Source: Acanthosepion lycidas | Lineage: Eukaryota; Mollusca; Cephalopoda; Sepiida; Sepiidae | Length of the DNA stretch: 64,000 nt | Reading direction: 5' to 3' | Assembly: GCA_963932145.1 (NCBI GenBank) | Contig: OZ010571.1 | Coordinates: 113,613,876 to 113,677,875 of the forward strand | Shown here: positions 1-10,660 of the stretch, in pieces | Numbering within the stretch: the stretch's first letter is position 1 | Layout: each line of letters starts with the position of its first letter | Program-made: the position numbers and the translations under genes | The notes under the pieces: generated by a model | The model's input: the letters and a program-made list of their open reading frames with translations, nothing else | Databases searched by the model: none | Told to the model about the DNA's origin: nothing

Positions 1-6
1 CGAGAT

Positions 7-444
7 ATATGTTATAATGCGAAGGGTCATCTTGGAGTGGTTTCATGGTTAGCAAGCTTGTCTCATTCAAACTGTTACGATTGAATAGCGAGTGCGATCC
101 TCAATGGGTTCTCCAAACTCTCGGCCGTATTCCACATCTAAGCTAGGCTTAGAAAATAATTTTTTTAGCACCTCGACATAGTGTCATGTATAGAAAGCTT
201 GTCTTGCTAGATTGAGCAGTTAGTTCAATCCTCACTGAGTACCCACACTTTCGGCCTTGTGCCATATGTAAGCAGCGCTTAGAAAATCACTTTGGGCGCG
301 TCTAGGTGGTGTTATGGTTAGCAAGCTTGTCTCGCTAGAACAATTACGACTGAGTAGTGAGTTCGATCCTCACTGGGTGGTCCCTACTTTCGGCCTTGTG
401 CCACATATAAGCTACGCTTGGAAAATCACTATATGTTATAATGC
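7..444 (+). mobile_element. Tandem trimer of a tRNA-derived SINE with 14-bp target-site duplications
   Basis: Three related units of about 130 bp lie head to tail between 21 and 430. Units 1 and 3 keep an A-box-like TGGTTAGCAAGCTTG (46-60 and 315-329); in unit 2 it is degenerate near 186. B-box-like stretches occur near 92, 221 and 361, the last reading GTTCGATCCTC. Each unit ends in a GGCC.TGTGCCA-like block followed by a ..GCTTRGAAAAT tail. The sequence ATATGTTATAATGC occurs at 7-20 and again at 431-444, directly flanking the trimer, so the three units appear to have inserted as one piece. A tRNA-like head read by RNA polymerase III and spread by a partner LINE is known biology for SINEs. 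The family name is not assigned. A 65-codon frame at 314-511 crosses the third unit and is not treated as a gene. Confidence 0.8.
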
Positions 445-770
445 AAATATTGCTGTTATAATTTGGGGTGGACATTTTCAGAAAATTATTAGCGGTTTAT
501 TTACGCAATGAAAACGGAACGAGAAAGTGTCCAACTATTGAGTTGCCTAAAAGTGGAAATTCGATAAAGTTTGTCAGGAATACTGCTAGTGTTATGCGTT
601 CAGTCTTCACGGGAGATCATATAGAAGTTGATGAGTCGTGGTAATCTAAGCAGGGTAACATTATAAAAGTACCATTCTAACAGTGTCTCATGAACTATTC
701 AAGAATAGTATGAATTTGTACCTTCAATTCATAACTGCTTCTTTTCCTAGCAATTATTTTATTTTTTCTT
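445..770. other. AT-rich DNA, no gene seen
   Basis: No open frame with coding character, no repeat and no RNA gene recognised between the SINE trimer and the truncated MITE. Confidence 0.5.
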
Positions 771-842
771 AATGTCGTTTTTTGACGTTAAAAATACGTC
801 AAAAAACGACATTATTACGTCATTATTTTTGCACCAACCTAA
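771..842 (-). mobile_element. Mariner-type MITE, one terminus lost (copy 1)
   Basis: A hairpin made of AATGTCGTTTTTTGACGTT and its near-complement is followed by ATTATTTTTGCACCAACCTAA, the terminal repeat shared with the copies at 19047 and 22071. The matching left terminus is absent: upstream of 771 is T-rich unrelated DNA. The GGTTGGTGCAAAA end is typical of short non-autonomous mariner derivatives. No coding capacity. Confidence 0.7.
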
Positions 843-2208
843 TAATTATACAGTATTTTCATTGGACAATCTATATTTCTGTCCCTAAACTACATGTGAA
901 ATAGTCCACGAGGTGCCGCATGGTCCAGGGGGGACAGCTCACGTCTCACTGCACATGTATTGATGTCTACGTCTCACTATTGTTGTATCAATCTATTTAT
1001 ATCCTTCGGAAGAATCGACGTATCAGGCTCATTTCTGTCTATGCCGTCAGTTCTTTTCTATTGTATTGATATATGGGACTTCTATCCATCTTAATTTATC
1101 TATTTCTTTGTTCCGAGATCGACCATTCCGATTTCTGTCTATATATACATAGATCATTCGCCCGCCATTTGTTCGAACATATATCGATGTCCATATATCG
1201 ATCAGTTTCTGTGTCCATGTATCTATACACTTATGCTTTTCTATCTAAAGGTCCATCGTTCCTTTAATCGATTCTGTTAATCGATATATATATATTTTAA
1301 CCGTCAGGTTCTTTATTTGTCGATTAATCTGTATGATATTTAATTAAGTATATTATTATTAAAGTATTTATTTTATAAAATCTTATAAAAAGTATATTAT
1401 AATTCAGTTGTGTTTTCTTTGCATCGTTTTATTCTTAAGAGCGAAAATCTTACAGGAGATTCTCAAATTAGATTTCTGGTTATTTTGAAATTAATTTCTG
1501 AAGGTCATCTGAAATATTTCAAGTTTTAAATAACGTATCATTTTTGTTACAGTTTTATTTTCGAAGGTGTAATTATGAAAAATAACAGAAAATAAAATTA
1601 TATAGATATTATTTTAAGCGACATAGAAACCATTAAAATGTACTAAATCATTTATTTAATTATTGTAATAATCTCATTCGTTTCGTAGACTGTTATTCTA
1701 TTAAATCACTAATAAAAAGTTTCGAGATATTGACTAGAAAAATTCCCGACATCAGAATACAAATAATACCTCGATTTTTTGTCTCGTCCTTTCTAGAGAA
1801 CAACGATAATAGAAACCTATAGTATATTATAATGAATGATATGTAAATATTTTGAATTTTGATTATATTTAATATCAATGCTATACAGATATTTAATTAT
1901 AAGTTTTCGACAATGATATAAAGAAAGTTTAATTCATCTGCGAAGAATACAATTCAAATTATTAGCAATGACAAAGGCATTTACGAAACTACATTTATTT
2001 ATTCTAAAGCACTTGGAATTCTGAACTTGAAGATTCATGATTGTGCTGAATTAAATGTGCTTTCGATATCCTCAGTATCACACTAATGTATTAATCTACA
2101 ATCTCAGATTATGAAAGAATAGATTTTGCCATCATTGTCATACAGAGAAAAAGTGCATATGAACATGTGAAAAAACAAATGACAAGCAAGCGCACAGGAA
2201 CACACACA
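843..2208. other. AT-rich DNA, no gene seen
   Basis: A region rich in TCTAT/ATCGAT-like words lies at about 1030-1300, and long AT-rich spacer follows. The short frames at 1073-1267 and 1693-1878 are compositionally biased and match nothing recognised. Confidence 0.5.
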
Positions 2209-2209
2209 T

Positions 2210-2245
<36 letters not shown>

Positions 2246-2258
2246 ATATATATATATT
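2210..2258. repeat. (TA)n microsatellite
   Basis: About 24 TA units with one phase interruption, preceded by a short (CA)n. Confidence 0.95.
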
Positions 2259-3068
2259 GGTGAGGTAACTATGATAATTACGATCGAAAAAGCTCAGGGA
2301 CCACACAAGTTCCGGATGGCCGAAGGTAATAGAAATGCTTGTATAAATTCAATAAATGTTACGTCTGAGATATTTATTTGCGTGTTTTCACTAGTAATAT
2401 ACAAGATGATATTACACTAAGTAAATTAACTCGCCGCTGATGCTGCAATCGAAACTCCTGGCATAATATACAAAATTTGAATTTATATTTTTGAGGAAGA
2501 AATATCAAACATATTCTCTTAGACAAATCAAAGGTTATGTGAGGAAATATACATTAGTTAATATTACTTAAATTTGCTTGTTTTATTTAATATAAAATGT
2601 TTACAATGAATACGATTGTAAACATCGAGTTTTCAACAATTGTAAAAGATTAAAAATATGCATAAAGCACAATATTTACTAAAAGAATCAGTTATATTTT
2701 CCATCAGAAATGAAAGAATATGCTTCAATGGAAAATATTTACACTGCCAACGAGGACGTTCTTAAGGACTCAAACAATTTTATATCTGAATTTATATTTG
2801 ATTTTATGTATTTTTAAAATTATATTTCAAAGCATAATTAAGCCATCTTGAATAAATGACAAAAATACATTAGAAATATAAACTTACATTAATGTTTCAA
2901 AAACATTTATGTATGACACATTGTTTGAAGTATATATTATTCTTACCCAAATTTGTATGTAATTTTCATAATTACGATTCAATCCAAACAATGCAGGTAA
3001 AAGAAGAGTGAGGATGAAAGAGAAATCGCAAAATACACAACAAACGGGCAAAGTGAAAATTGAAAGAG
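2259..3068. other. AT-rich DNA, no gene seen
   Basis: Low-complexity AT-rich spacer with only short random frames, running into the minisatellite. Confidence 0.5.
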
Positions 3069-4027
3069 TCAAGCAGGCTGGCAATGGCAAGCTGGACGGA
3101 CAGCGTCAGGCAGGCTGGCAATGGCAAGCTGGACGGACAGCGTCAAGCAGGCTGGCAATGGCAAGCTGGACGGACAGCGTCAAGCAGGCTGGCAATGGCA
3201 AGCTGGACGGACAGCGTCAAGCAGGCTGGCAATGGCAAGCTGGACGGACAGCGTCAAGCAGGCTGGCAATGGCAAGCAGGACGGACAGCGTCAAGCAGGC
3301 TGGCAATGGCAAGCTGGACGGACAGCGTCAAGCAGGCTGGCAATGGCAAGCTGGACGGACAGCGTCAAGCAGGCTGGCAATGGCAAGCAGGACGGACAGC
3401 GGCAGGCAGGCAATGGCAAGCAGGACGGACAGCGGCAGGCAGGCAGGCAATGGCAAGCAGGACGGACAGCGGCAGGCAATGGCAAGCAGGACGGACAGCG
3501 GTAGGCAGGCAGGCAATGGCAAGCAGGACGGACTGCGGTAGGCAGGCAGGCAATGGCAAGCAGGACGGACAGCGGTAGGCAGGCAGGCAATGGCAAGCAG
3601 GACGGACAGAGGCAGGCAGGCAGGCAATGGCAAACAGGATGGACAGTGGCAGGCAGACAATGGCAAGCAAGACGGACAGTGGCAGGCAGACAATGGCAAG
3701 CAAGACGGACAGTGGCAGGCAGACAATGGCAAGGAGGACGGACCCTGGCAGGCAGACAATGGCAAGCAGGACAACAACGGCAGGCAGGCAGGAAATGGCA
3801 ACAGGACGGACAGCGGCAGGCAGACAATGACAAGCAGGACAGACAGTGGCAGGCAGGCAATGGCAAGCAGGACAACAACGGCAGGCAGCAATGGCAAGCA
3901 GGACAACAACGGCAGGCAATGGCAACAGGACGGACAGCGGCAGGCAGACAATGACAAGCAGGACAGACAGTGGCAGGCAGGCTATGGTAAGCAGGACGGA
4001 CAGCGGCAGGCAGGTAATGGCAAATGA
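3069..4027. repeat. GC-rich minisatellite, 37-bp unit passing into 33-bp and variant units
   Basis: At 3069-3390 the array repeats a 37-bp unit containing GGCAATGGCAAGCTGGACGG. It then passes to 33-bp units built on GGCAATGGCAAGCAGGACGG plus CAGGCAGG spacers, and finally to irregular units with GACAACAACGG inserts (3768-3930). The composition contrasts sharply with its surroundings. The unit lacks stops in several frames, so frames of up to 177 codons on plus and 260 codons on minus run through it. Because 37 is not a multiple of three, the same DNA is read in rotating frames and the predicted peptides (GNGKLDGQRQAG, CHCLPAC types) are low-complexity. I call it non-coding tandem repeat. Confidence 0.9.
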
Positions 4028-4112
4028 GACCCACATCACTGTAGGCATGTGTAACTGCATAAAAATAAGACATAAAAATGTCTTAAAATAATTGTCGGAC
4101 TTTGTTCATTTC

Positions 4113-4145
4113 AATATATATATATTTATATGTGTGTGTGTGTGT
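4113..4145. repeat. (TA)n(TG)n microsatellite
   Basis: TA-rich run passing into about seven TG units. Confidence 0.85.
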
Positions 4146-4598
4146 TCGTATAACGTCATACGTCCAACAATTTTCTTTATTTAAATCATTTCATATTTGC
4201 TTTTCTTGTTTTGCTCGAGCGCTTCCTTTTGGTCAACACTGCGTATCCAACTGTTGTAGTTTTCATTTGTTTAACATTTAAATGTAGTAATTTAAAAATG
4301 TTATTTTCCTTCATGCCGTTATATCTTGTTAAAATACACTTCATTATTCGATATATGTTCCAATGACATAAAGTCCAGTGGATAAAAACTTTGGTTGAAG
4401 TAACCCCGGAAACTTGGCCCAAAGAATTGTGAGTCCAATACGGGGCCACAGCAGTGGTGAACAAAAACTTGGAGAGTTGAGTTACTCAAGGAAAAATAGA
4501 TGAAACTGAAATATCAAGAAAAGTGATAGATAGTAGAACTAGGATAATCTACCCTAGTGGACTGAATAAATGTGTCGGTTCGAAATTTCAATGTATGT
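4146..4598. other. No gene seen
   Basis: Spacer between the minisatellite and a hammerhead-like motif. A 92-codon minus frame at 4186-4464 has no recognisable domain and no codon bias that stands out. Confidence 0.4.
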
Positions 4599-4599
4599 C

Positions 4600-4638
4600 A
4601 CCTGAAGAAGGCCGGAGCTTACAACGGTCGAAACGTCT
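4600..4638 (+). ncRNA. Degenerate hammerhead-ribozyme-like motif
   Basis: CCTGAAGA is followed by AGGCC, a 12-nt loop, GGTC, then GAAACGTC. This is the order of the hammerhead core (CUGAUGA, stem II, GAAA, stem III) with one core substitution (U to A). GGCC/GGUC can pair with one G-U. Hammerhead motifs are known in Penelope-like elements and retrozymes, so this is probably a relic of such an element. Cleavage activity is doubtful. Confidence 0.4.
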
Positions 4639-4859
4639 TGAATATGACGAAGATAAGAAAATTCAGAAAAATGTAAATAGCGTAAATAATTTTCTTTTTA
4701 TTTCGTCTGGTGATACTCTTTGTGTACAAGCTACGAGAGCCTCTCGAGGTAGATGGTTGCATAAGAAAAAGAAAATCACCTGAAACAAGAAACCAAGGAT
4801 CAATTTCTTCTTTACTTCAATTTCGAAAATCTTATCTGTACTCGTTAGATTTTCACTTT

Positions 4860-4990
4860 TTGTTTTGTAGTCCTGGGTAGGCTGTTCATAGTAATTTCTA
4901 GCGAGATCATCATTCCTGTAGATAATTAGCTCTTCAATGAGAACCCAAATCTTGAGGCCTTGTACCATCTAATTTCAACTTAGTAAATTG
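4860..4990 (+). mobile_element. Possible degenerate SINE fragment
   Basis: The stretch ends in a GAGGCCTTGTACCAT-like block (near 4950) resembling the SINE tail motif at 391-403. The A and B boxes are not convincing, so this is a weak call. Confidence 0.25.
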
Positions 4991-5834
4991 CTACAGTGAT
5001 TTATAATTGATGGAAACGTCTGCTTCAATTTTAATCTAATGTCTTCAAGATACCCACAATAGTTCGTGGACATTGGTATGATATTCTTACAGTCAATGCG
5101 GACAAAAACTCATAAAATGCGCATGGCAATGAAAGAACTAAAATTTTACAGAAATACTCAAATCATTCTGCCGTGTAGTAAGCAAGATTAATATACCGAA
5201 TAACTTCTAGTCGTTTGAAGACAGCCATAGTGATTAAACTAGTCACATGAACCTATTCAAAATTCTAGCGAATTCCTCACATAATGATCCAACTTTTGCC
5301 TTTGTACCAGACTAGGAAAACCTTCCTAAATAATTATTCTGTAGATTTTATTCTTTTTCTACCCACTTCTGTTCATCCCGCCATTTCTAATTCATTTTTC
5401 TCTTGTTTCCTCAATTCTTTACAGATTTTTTCCATCAATTTATTAGCAAGTTCTGTACTGTAAATTTTATATTTTACTTTCACTTTGTCACATCCTCCCA
5501 ACTAGAAATTCTTTCTTAAAAAAAAAAAAAGAACTTCCTTCTCATCTAGACTATTAGATGTGAATTCTTTCTACAACTGTTAATCTTTCATTGTCTATTG
5601 ACTAATTTAATACTTAAACGATTTTCCCTTCTTCATCTGTTTCTTACAGAGAATGTAGTTTTAATTGGTTTTTCACCTCTACTTTTTATTCAACCCGATT
5701 TTCCTGCTTCGTTCTATTTTGTTATGCGCTTACTTTTACGCCCTGTTACATAAAAGTCAAGACAACTTGCTTATTTCGGTCACCGCTTTCACGAATCGAG
5801 TTTAGGCAACATTGCGTTCAACTTTTGCTTCTTC
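4991..5834. other. No gene seen
   Basis: AT-rich spacer. Another weak SINE-tail-like GCCTTTGTACCA occurs near 5298. No coding feature. Confidence 0.4.
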
Positions 5835-5879
5835 GTTAATGACGGCCCGTTTAACGAGCTCATTATGCCGAAACGTTCG
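5835..5879 (+). ncRNA. Degenerate hammerhead-ribozyme-like motif
   Basis: TTAATGA, CGGC, a long loop and GCCG are followed by AAACGTTC. The CGGC/GCCG arms pair, and the ends correspond to the CUGAUGA and GAAAC core parts with substitutions. It is one of seven similar motifs in the window. Confidence 0.3.
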
Positions 5880-5918
5880 CAAAGTAAAACTGCAGTTCTG
5901 GTCCTTTTTCAATGAAAT

Positions 5919-5920
<2 letters not shown>

Positions 5921-5961
<41 letters not shown>
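5921..5961. repeat. (TA)n microsatellite
   Basis: About 20 uninterrupted AT units. Confidence 0.95.
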
Positions 5962-5963
<2 letters not shown>

Positions 5964-6252
5964 TCGAACTCTCATTCTTTCATTTTTACAACTTAGGTAC
6001 TACATGTTAGGTCTTTCCGAGAAGTACGTTTGCATTATTCTGACGATTCCATGGACTAGCTCAAGATTTTTGTTTTAATTTTTGTCGTTTTATTAATACT
6101 TATAGAACAGTCCTATTTTCAGCCATACCGCGAAATGCAGGCTCAGGAATTTTTTTGTTTAAACATTTCTGTTTATATTTAATTTATCGAATTAACTATT
6201 GAAGCCTAAGCGAACAGAACGCATGAAAAAAAAAAGGACAGAACAGGACAAA
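5962..6252. other. No gene seen
   Basis: Spacer before the Helitron-like terminus, with a short A run near 6226. Confidence 0.5.
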
Positions 6253-6415
6253 TCTTATATATAAGATACAGTGTCTGTGGGTGTGTGTGTCCAAGCAAAT
6301 CCTCTGCTCCCACCGGTTCGATTCCAATGTTTCATAGCTCATTCAAAAAGCACTAGAAAAGTTAAGCGCTGGGAACGATTTTCGTTGATCTTAGATTCAG
6401 GGTTGCCAGATAATG

Positions 6416-6416
<1 letters not shown>

Positions 6417-6460
<44 letters not shown>
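6417..6460. repeat. (TA)n microsatellite inside the Helitron-like element
   Basis: About 22 TA units. The other copy has only a short AT stretch here, so the array expanded after insertion. Confidence 0.9.
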
Positions 6461-6466
<6 letters not shown>

Positions 6467-7006
6467 TGTAATACTGGCCATTATCGTTGCTTTAATGTTT
6501 CAAGGAGTGTAACTCTTATATTACTTTTGTATCCAAAATTGCAGTGGACGTTTTATTATAAACTAGCTTAAAACAGCCTAATAGGGCGGCATTTAATCTA
6601 GCTTCTGTGGAGGACTTGATTTGACTATTTGTCACAATAGATAGGGAACAGTAGATGCGATAGGCATCAATAAACTACAGAAGGACTCAAAACTGTTCGC
6701 TGCATTTAACTATGGCTTTATGGTTTAAGGATACTTTTTTAAAAGTTCAATGATCATTCTTCGGCTGCCACTTAATTTAAAGACGATTTGATCTACGTAG
6801 ATACTCATTTTCCCTACAAACAATTTTTTATTTTATGGGTGACAGAACAGGGGACAATATACATGATAAAATTAATATAGTGAAAAGATGGGAAAATAAA
6901 AATTAGAATTAGTTATACATACAACATTTGAAGATAGCCAATTAAATAAAACCTTTATTATGAAATCTATATGAATACATGCGAAATTCGGAGATAAAAA
7001 GCCCCA

Positions 7007-7254
7007 GCTCTACTTTATAGTAATTTGTATTTACTTGACCGCCCACTGAGTCAGGTTATGGCACAAGGTCAGTTTTTTAACGTGGGGCCCCAAGTGTCTT
7101 CACTCGGTCCTCTGGTCTTAGCTGGTGAAAACTTGTCACAGTACGTCCAATCTAGTCATAGCCGTGATACTCCTACGGATCCCTGCGTCCGGTAAGTATC
7201 AATGTTTACAAACTACTCGAGAGAGCAATTTACACGCTCTACTTTAAAGTTATT
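7007..7254 (-). mobile_element. SINE-like insertion nested in the Helitron-like element
   Basis: An imperfect direct repeat of about 20 bp beginning GCTCTACTTT occurs at 7007-7026 and 7235-7254. The 208 bp between the repeats is absent from the second Helitron-like copy. On the minus strand the insert contains GACCTTGTGCCATA, matching the SINE tail type seen at 391-403. The direct repeats look like target-site duplications made by LINE machinery. The A and B boxes are not clear. Confidence 0.5.
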
Positions 7255-7608
7255 TACGCACTAAGATCTCAATATATGTATTATATATTATCTACTTCTA
7301 GGCGATATCACTCTTCCTGTTTAACTAATTTGCATATTGATTTAAAAAAAATATTTCATTAATTAACTGTCCTTCATCGATGATCTTTTATTCAAGAAAT
7401 GATTTTCCTATAAAAATAGTTTTGCTTATGAATATCATCTTATATAGTGCAGAAAATGTTTGAAATTTGCATTGTACTTGGCCTTCAACAACTTAACTAT
7501 AAAACCCCAATTTATGAATGAAATGTTTTTTTAACATTTTTGTTTCAAAGATTTCAAGTGAATATATCGTACTTTGCGAAGCGATAGCTAGCCTGCGAAG
7601 CGGGCTAG

Positions 7609-8319
7609 TATTAAAAAAATGCAAGAAAATGTTTTGAAATAATGATTACTGGACGTTCTGATGAGCAGCCTTTTAACATGACCAACCTAAAAACGACAGA
7701 AATCAAGTTTTACGACATGAGTGCAATTTGAAAAGATCAATGCAAATCAAATAAAATAAGTATTACCAATGGAGAGAGATGCAAAAATAAGGGTAAAAAT
7801 AGTGAATTTGTCTACGCGTAAATCCATATGTAGACACGGAAAATTTACTCCTCAGACATTATGAACGAACAATTCATAACCAACATCTGATGTGACGGAT
7901 ACTCAAGACATATAAACACAACAGATTTTGAAATGTAGTACTAAACTAAAATAAGCGCAAATTGTAACTGCGACAATGTTGAGCAGTGAAACTTGCACTT
8001 CCGTATCTTTCAAGGGAAAACGATGCAGCTATTGTAAATAGGATAGGCAATTTTTTTTATATTGTTTGCTATAATTTCAAGAGATATGACCTTTTGTGAG
8101 GCCATTTTTTTACATCTCTCTCAACCAGGCCAATACATATTCTCTTCATACTGATGACCTCATATATAATGTTCGATGTTCTATTTGCGTTTTCCAAAGA
8201 GCATTTTCAAAACTATCTTTATCGCAAAGTAGATTTTTTTAATAGTTTTTCATCTGTTGTGCTCGGAATATTCTAAAGACCACATAATTCGACAATATAT
8301 ATATATATATATATATATA
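7609..8319. other. Dispersed-repeat fragments, no gene
   Basis: 7640-7800 is similar to 8515-8640 and 8895-8960; shared words include GAGCAGCCTTTTAACATGAC and CAATGGAGAGAGATGCAAAA. The rest shows no gene. Confidence 0.4.
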
Positions 8320-8452
8320 TAGTGTGTGTGACCCGGATATAAGATTTTATCTGGTCCCAAATTAGAGCCATACTTACCTAAACAAATTAGACCAAACCCG
8401 GATATAAGATACTTATTCTCCGGTCGCGACAACTCTTATATCCGGGTTACAC

Positions 8453-8484
<32 letters not shown>
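8295..8484. repeat. Foldback element between two (TA)n arrays
   Basis: GTGTGTGACCCGGATATAAGA (8324-8344) is nearly complementary to TCTTATATCCGGGTTACACTG (8434-8454). (TA)n arrays lie outside both arms (8295-8320 and 8458-8484). A third copy of ACCCGGATATAAGA lies inside at about 8395, in the same orientation as the left arm. No coding sequence. Confidence 0.55.
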
Positions 8485-8489
8485 GCGCC

Positions 8490-8990
8490 AGAAACAATCG
8501 CATAAACAGTGCCCTTGAATGTTCTGGTGAGCAGCCTTTTAACATGACCAACCTAAGATAATTTCCTACGACAGAAATCTAACATTTTACGACAGGTGTG
8601 TAATTTCCAAAGGTCAATGCAAATCACAAACTTAGTAGACAGGGAAAAATTTACTCATAAATATTGAACTATTTTTATAGGAAATTCAAAACAATTATCG
8701 AATAAAAGATCAGTAATGAAAGTTAATTAATGAAATAAACTTTTTTTTTTAAATCAATATGGAAATGATAATTTACTCAAAGCATTATGCGATAGGCATC
8801 AATAAACAACAGAAGTGAGTTCGTCGCTGCATTTAAGTATTGTGTTAAGTTTTAAGCTTATCTTTGAAAATATAGTAAATAGTAAGCTATTTCTAAAAGT
8901 CAATGCAAATCAAAAAGTTTGTATTATCAATGGAGAGAGATGCAAAAATTAATGATAAAAAAATAAAACCTATTGCATTACAATATTACG
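8490..8990. mobile_element. Mosaic of Helitron-like fragments
   Basis: 8668-8757 is the reverse complement of 7335-7430 in copy A, while 8785-8875 (GCGATAGGCATCAATAAAC...) is in direct orientation to 6658-6740. The stretch is therefore a rearranged mixture of element pieces. No ends or genes. Confidence 0.4.
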
Positions 8991-9538
8991 ACAACACCGC
9001 CTACAATAAAGGCTGTATCTTGATTAACCCTTTGGGCCTTTTATAGCGCAAAAATGAATAAAATAATTTTCGAAGGAAGGGCATTTCATCTGCGTACAGC
9101 TGCAAAGAGACAAGTGAACTGGTATTAATTTGATGGAAGATGACTTACCGAATAGCCAATTCCACATATTTTCTTTATCTTCTCACCAAAAAGCAAGTTT
9201 GGTTTGGTTGATTTTTAGCGATATATAAATACATTTGGGTAATTTAATGTCAAAATTTAAATAATTAGAACAATTTTATAGCTTCAATTGAATATATTTT
9301 GAAACCAATTGTATACTTTCAACTAGAAATAAAATGTATTGTTTGCCATTTTGCTTTAAGTATGTATCCCCGGTCATTTTTATATTAAAATTCATTGTTA
9401 TTTCCACTGTAATTCTTTTTAATATTTTCATAGACTTGTTTAAGGGTTCTCTATTCGCCCATAGCTGGGAACCTAACATGTGATACCACCTTCGATGAGG
9501 TTTGACCTGGGATCAACAGCAATGACAACATGGTACAT
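8991..9538. other. No gene seen
   Basis: AT-rich spacer. The 67-codon minus frame at 9276-9479 shows nothing recognisable. Confidence 0.4.
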
Positions 9539-9623
9539 GATGCCTAAATCTTACTATCTCCCGAACAGAGGCCTTGCTGCAGGATGTAGTTCATCATAAT
9601 ATCCAGGAATAACCAAACAAATT
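9539..9623 (+). repeat. Left arm of an 85-bp inverted repeat
   Basis: This stretch is close to the reverse complement of 10563-10647, sharing GAACTACATCCTGCAGCAAG and TCTGTTCGGGAGAT. The two arms bracket about 0.94 kb that includes a LINE fragment. They may be terminal repeats of a larger element or two opposite copies of a short dispersed repeat. Confidence 0.6.
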
Positions 9624-9704
9624 AATAAAGCAAGTAAAACCAAGGCTTACAAAGTGAAGGAAATAAGTGAAGAGAGGGACTTTAGTAAGGAGCGAGGAAA
9701 ATAA

Positions 9705-9905
9705 AAGAACAGGTGTCAGGAAGACAGACGACAAAGACTGGTATTTCATTTGAATTTCTGAAGATCAAAGTGGGCTGGAAATTATGGAAGCGGAAGAGTT
9801 CTACAAAAGAGAAGATAAATGTTGCCATAGTACTTATGGTTATATTAGGCAAATTCAGCTGTGAATTAGAGATATTGTTTCCAAGATCACTTAGTTAAAT
9901 AAAGT
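9705..9905 (-). pseudogene. LINE reverse-transcriptase C-terminal fragment
   Basis: Reverse-complement translation resembles the extreme C-terminus of the LINE at 33830-34725: shared segments include DITVS/NITIS, a hydrophobic stretch, and F.NF...LIF/DLQ with a basic end. DNA similarity to 33870-34020 is visible (GAAGATCAAAG and a following GTTATAT...GCCAATT-like stretch). The fragment is short and has no intact domain. Confidence 0.4.
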
Positions 9906-10562
9906 CTAGTAAACATAGCAGAAAAATTAACATGTAAATATTTACAGAAATTGTACCGGGAAACTTCATTACAGAGATGGGGAAGTCATTGAAGCCGAGA
10001 TGACAGGTTATGACAAAAAACATTGCTAATTATTTTAATGTTATCGAAAATGTCTAAATATATAGCAGGAGCATCGGGCCATATATTGCAGGAATATTCA
10101 TTACACGTGCAAATGGTAGAGTAATAGGCACAATAGATTTTGAAGAAAAGAATTCTATCGGATGACAGAAAGAACATTTCTAGCAGGAGACCAAGCAGTC
10201 GATTCAACATAATATTTACACTCCATGTCAGTAGATATTTTCACTTTCCTGGAGGCTAGCCTCAACTTACTTTAATTACTCCTATTTAGAAAAGTACTTT
10301 TCTGTATAGAATGTTTGATTTTTGACGGACATAATTATACACTTCCTATCTGATCACATTCACAGCATCATCTTAAGTTTCAAAATTAGATTTGGAATAA
10401 TTAACAGTAACTTTATTTTACTCAAAATATGGTAAACAAAGAATTTTACGCCAATTCTAACTTCTTTTCGAACAGGCATTTTTCCTTGTGGTTGAGTAGA
10501 GATTCGCAGAGAGAACCGTCGTCCTTTTTTTTTAATCGTGATGCACCGAAACATCGTACCAT
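9906..10562. other. No gene seen
   Basis: Contains a stretch (10055-10130) weakly similar to 38790-38880. The frames at 9986-10210 and 10360-10554 are not recognisable. Confidence 0.35.
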
Positions 10563-10647
10563 TAATGTGCTTGGTTATTCCTGGATATTATTATGAACTA
10601 CATCCTGCAGCAAGGTCTCTGTTCGGGAGATTGTAAGTTTTGGGCAT
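10563..10647 (-). repeat. Right arm of the 85-bp inverted repeat
   Basis: Inverted partner of 9539-9623. It is bounded by CATCGTACCATTAATG (10552-10567) and CATCGTAACATTAATG (10645-10660), a 16-bp direct repeat with one mismatch that could be a target duplication. Confidence 0.6.
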
Positions 10648-10660
10648 CGTAACATTAATG

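Larger units (their letters stand above)
6253..7608 (+). mobile_element. Helitron-like non-autonomous element (copy A)
   Basis: The left end starts TCTTATATATAAGATACAGTG and the right end stops at CTAG followed by T, with A immediately before the TC. This is the A/T insertion and TC...CTAR ends expected of Helitrons. Just inside the right end, GCTAGCC and GGCTAG flank a TGCGAAGCG loop, giving a short terminal hairpin. A second copy at 40296-41740 matches along most of its length, which supports these as the true ends. No rep/helicase coding is visible, so it would depend on an autonomous partner. It contains a (TA)n at 6417-6460 and a nested SINE at 7027-7234. Another class of element is possible because the hairpin overlaps the CTAG end. 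Confidence 0.55.

Noticed and set aside
315-371. Possible tRNA gene
   Set aside because: A and B boxes are present but the cloverleaf is not; it is the tRNA-derived head of a SINE.
3069-4027. CRISPR-like regular repeat
   Set aside because: Direct tandem repeat without unique spacers, in eukaryotic DNA; same for 51157-51600.
3291-4073. Minus frames of 260, 231 and 209 codons rich in Cys/Pro/Leu
   Set aside because: They are translations of the 33-37 bp minisatellite in several frames; no unique sequence, start context or domain.
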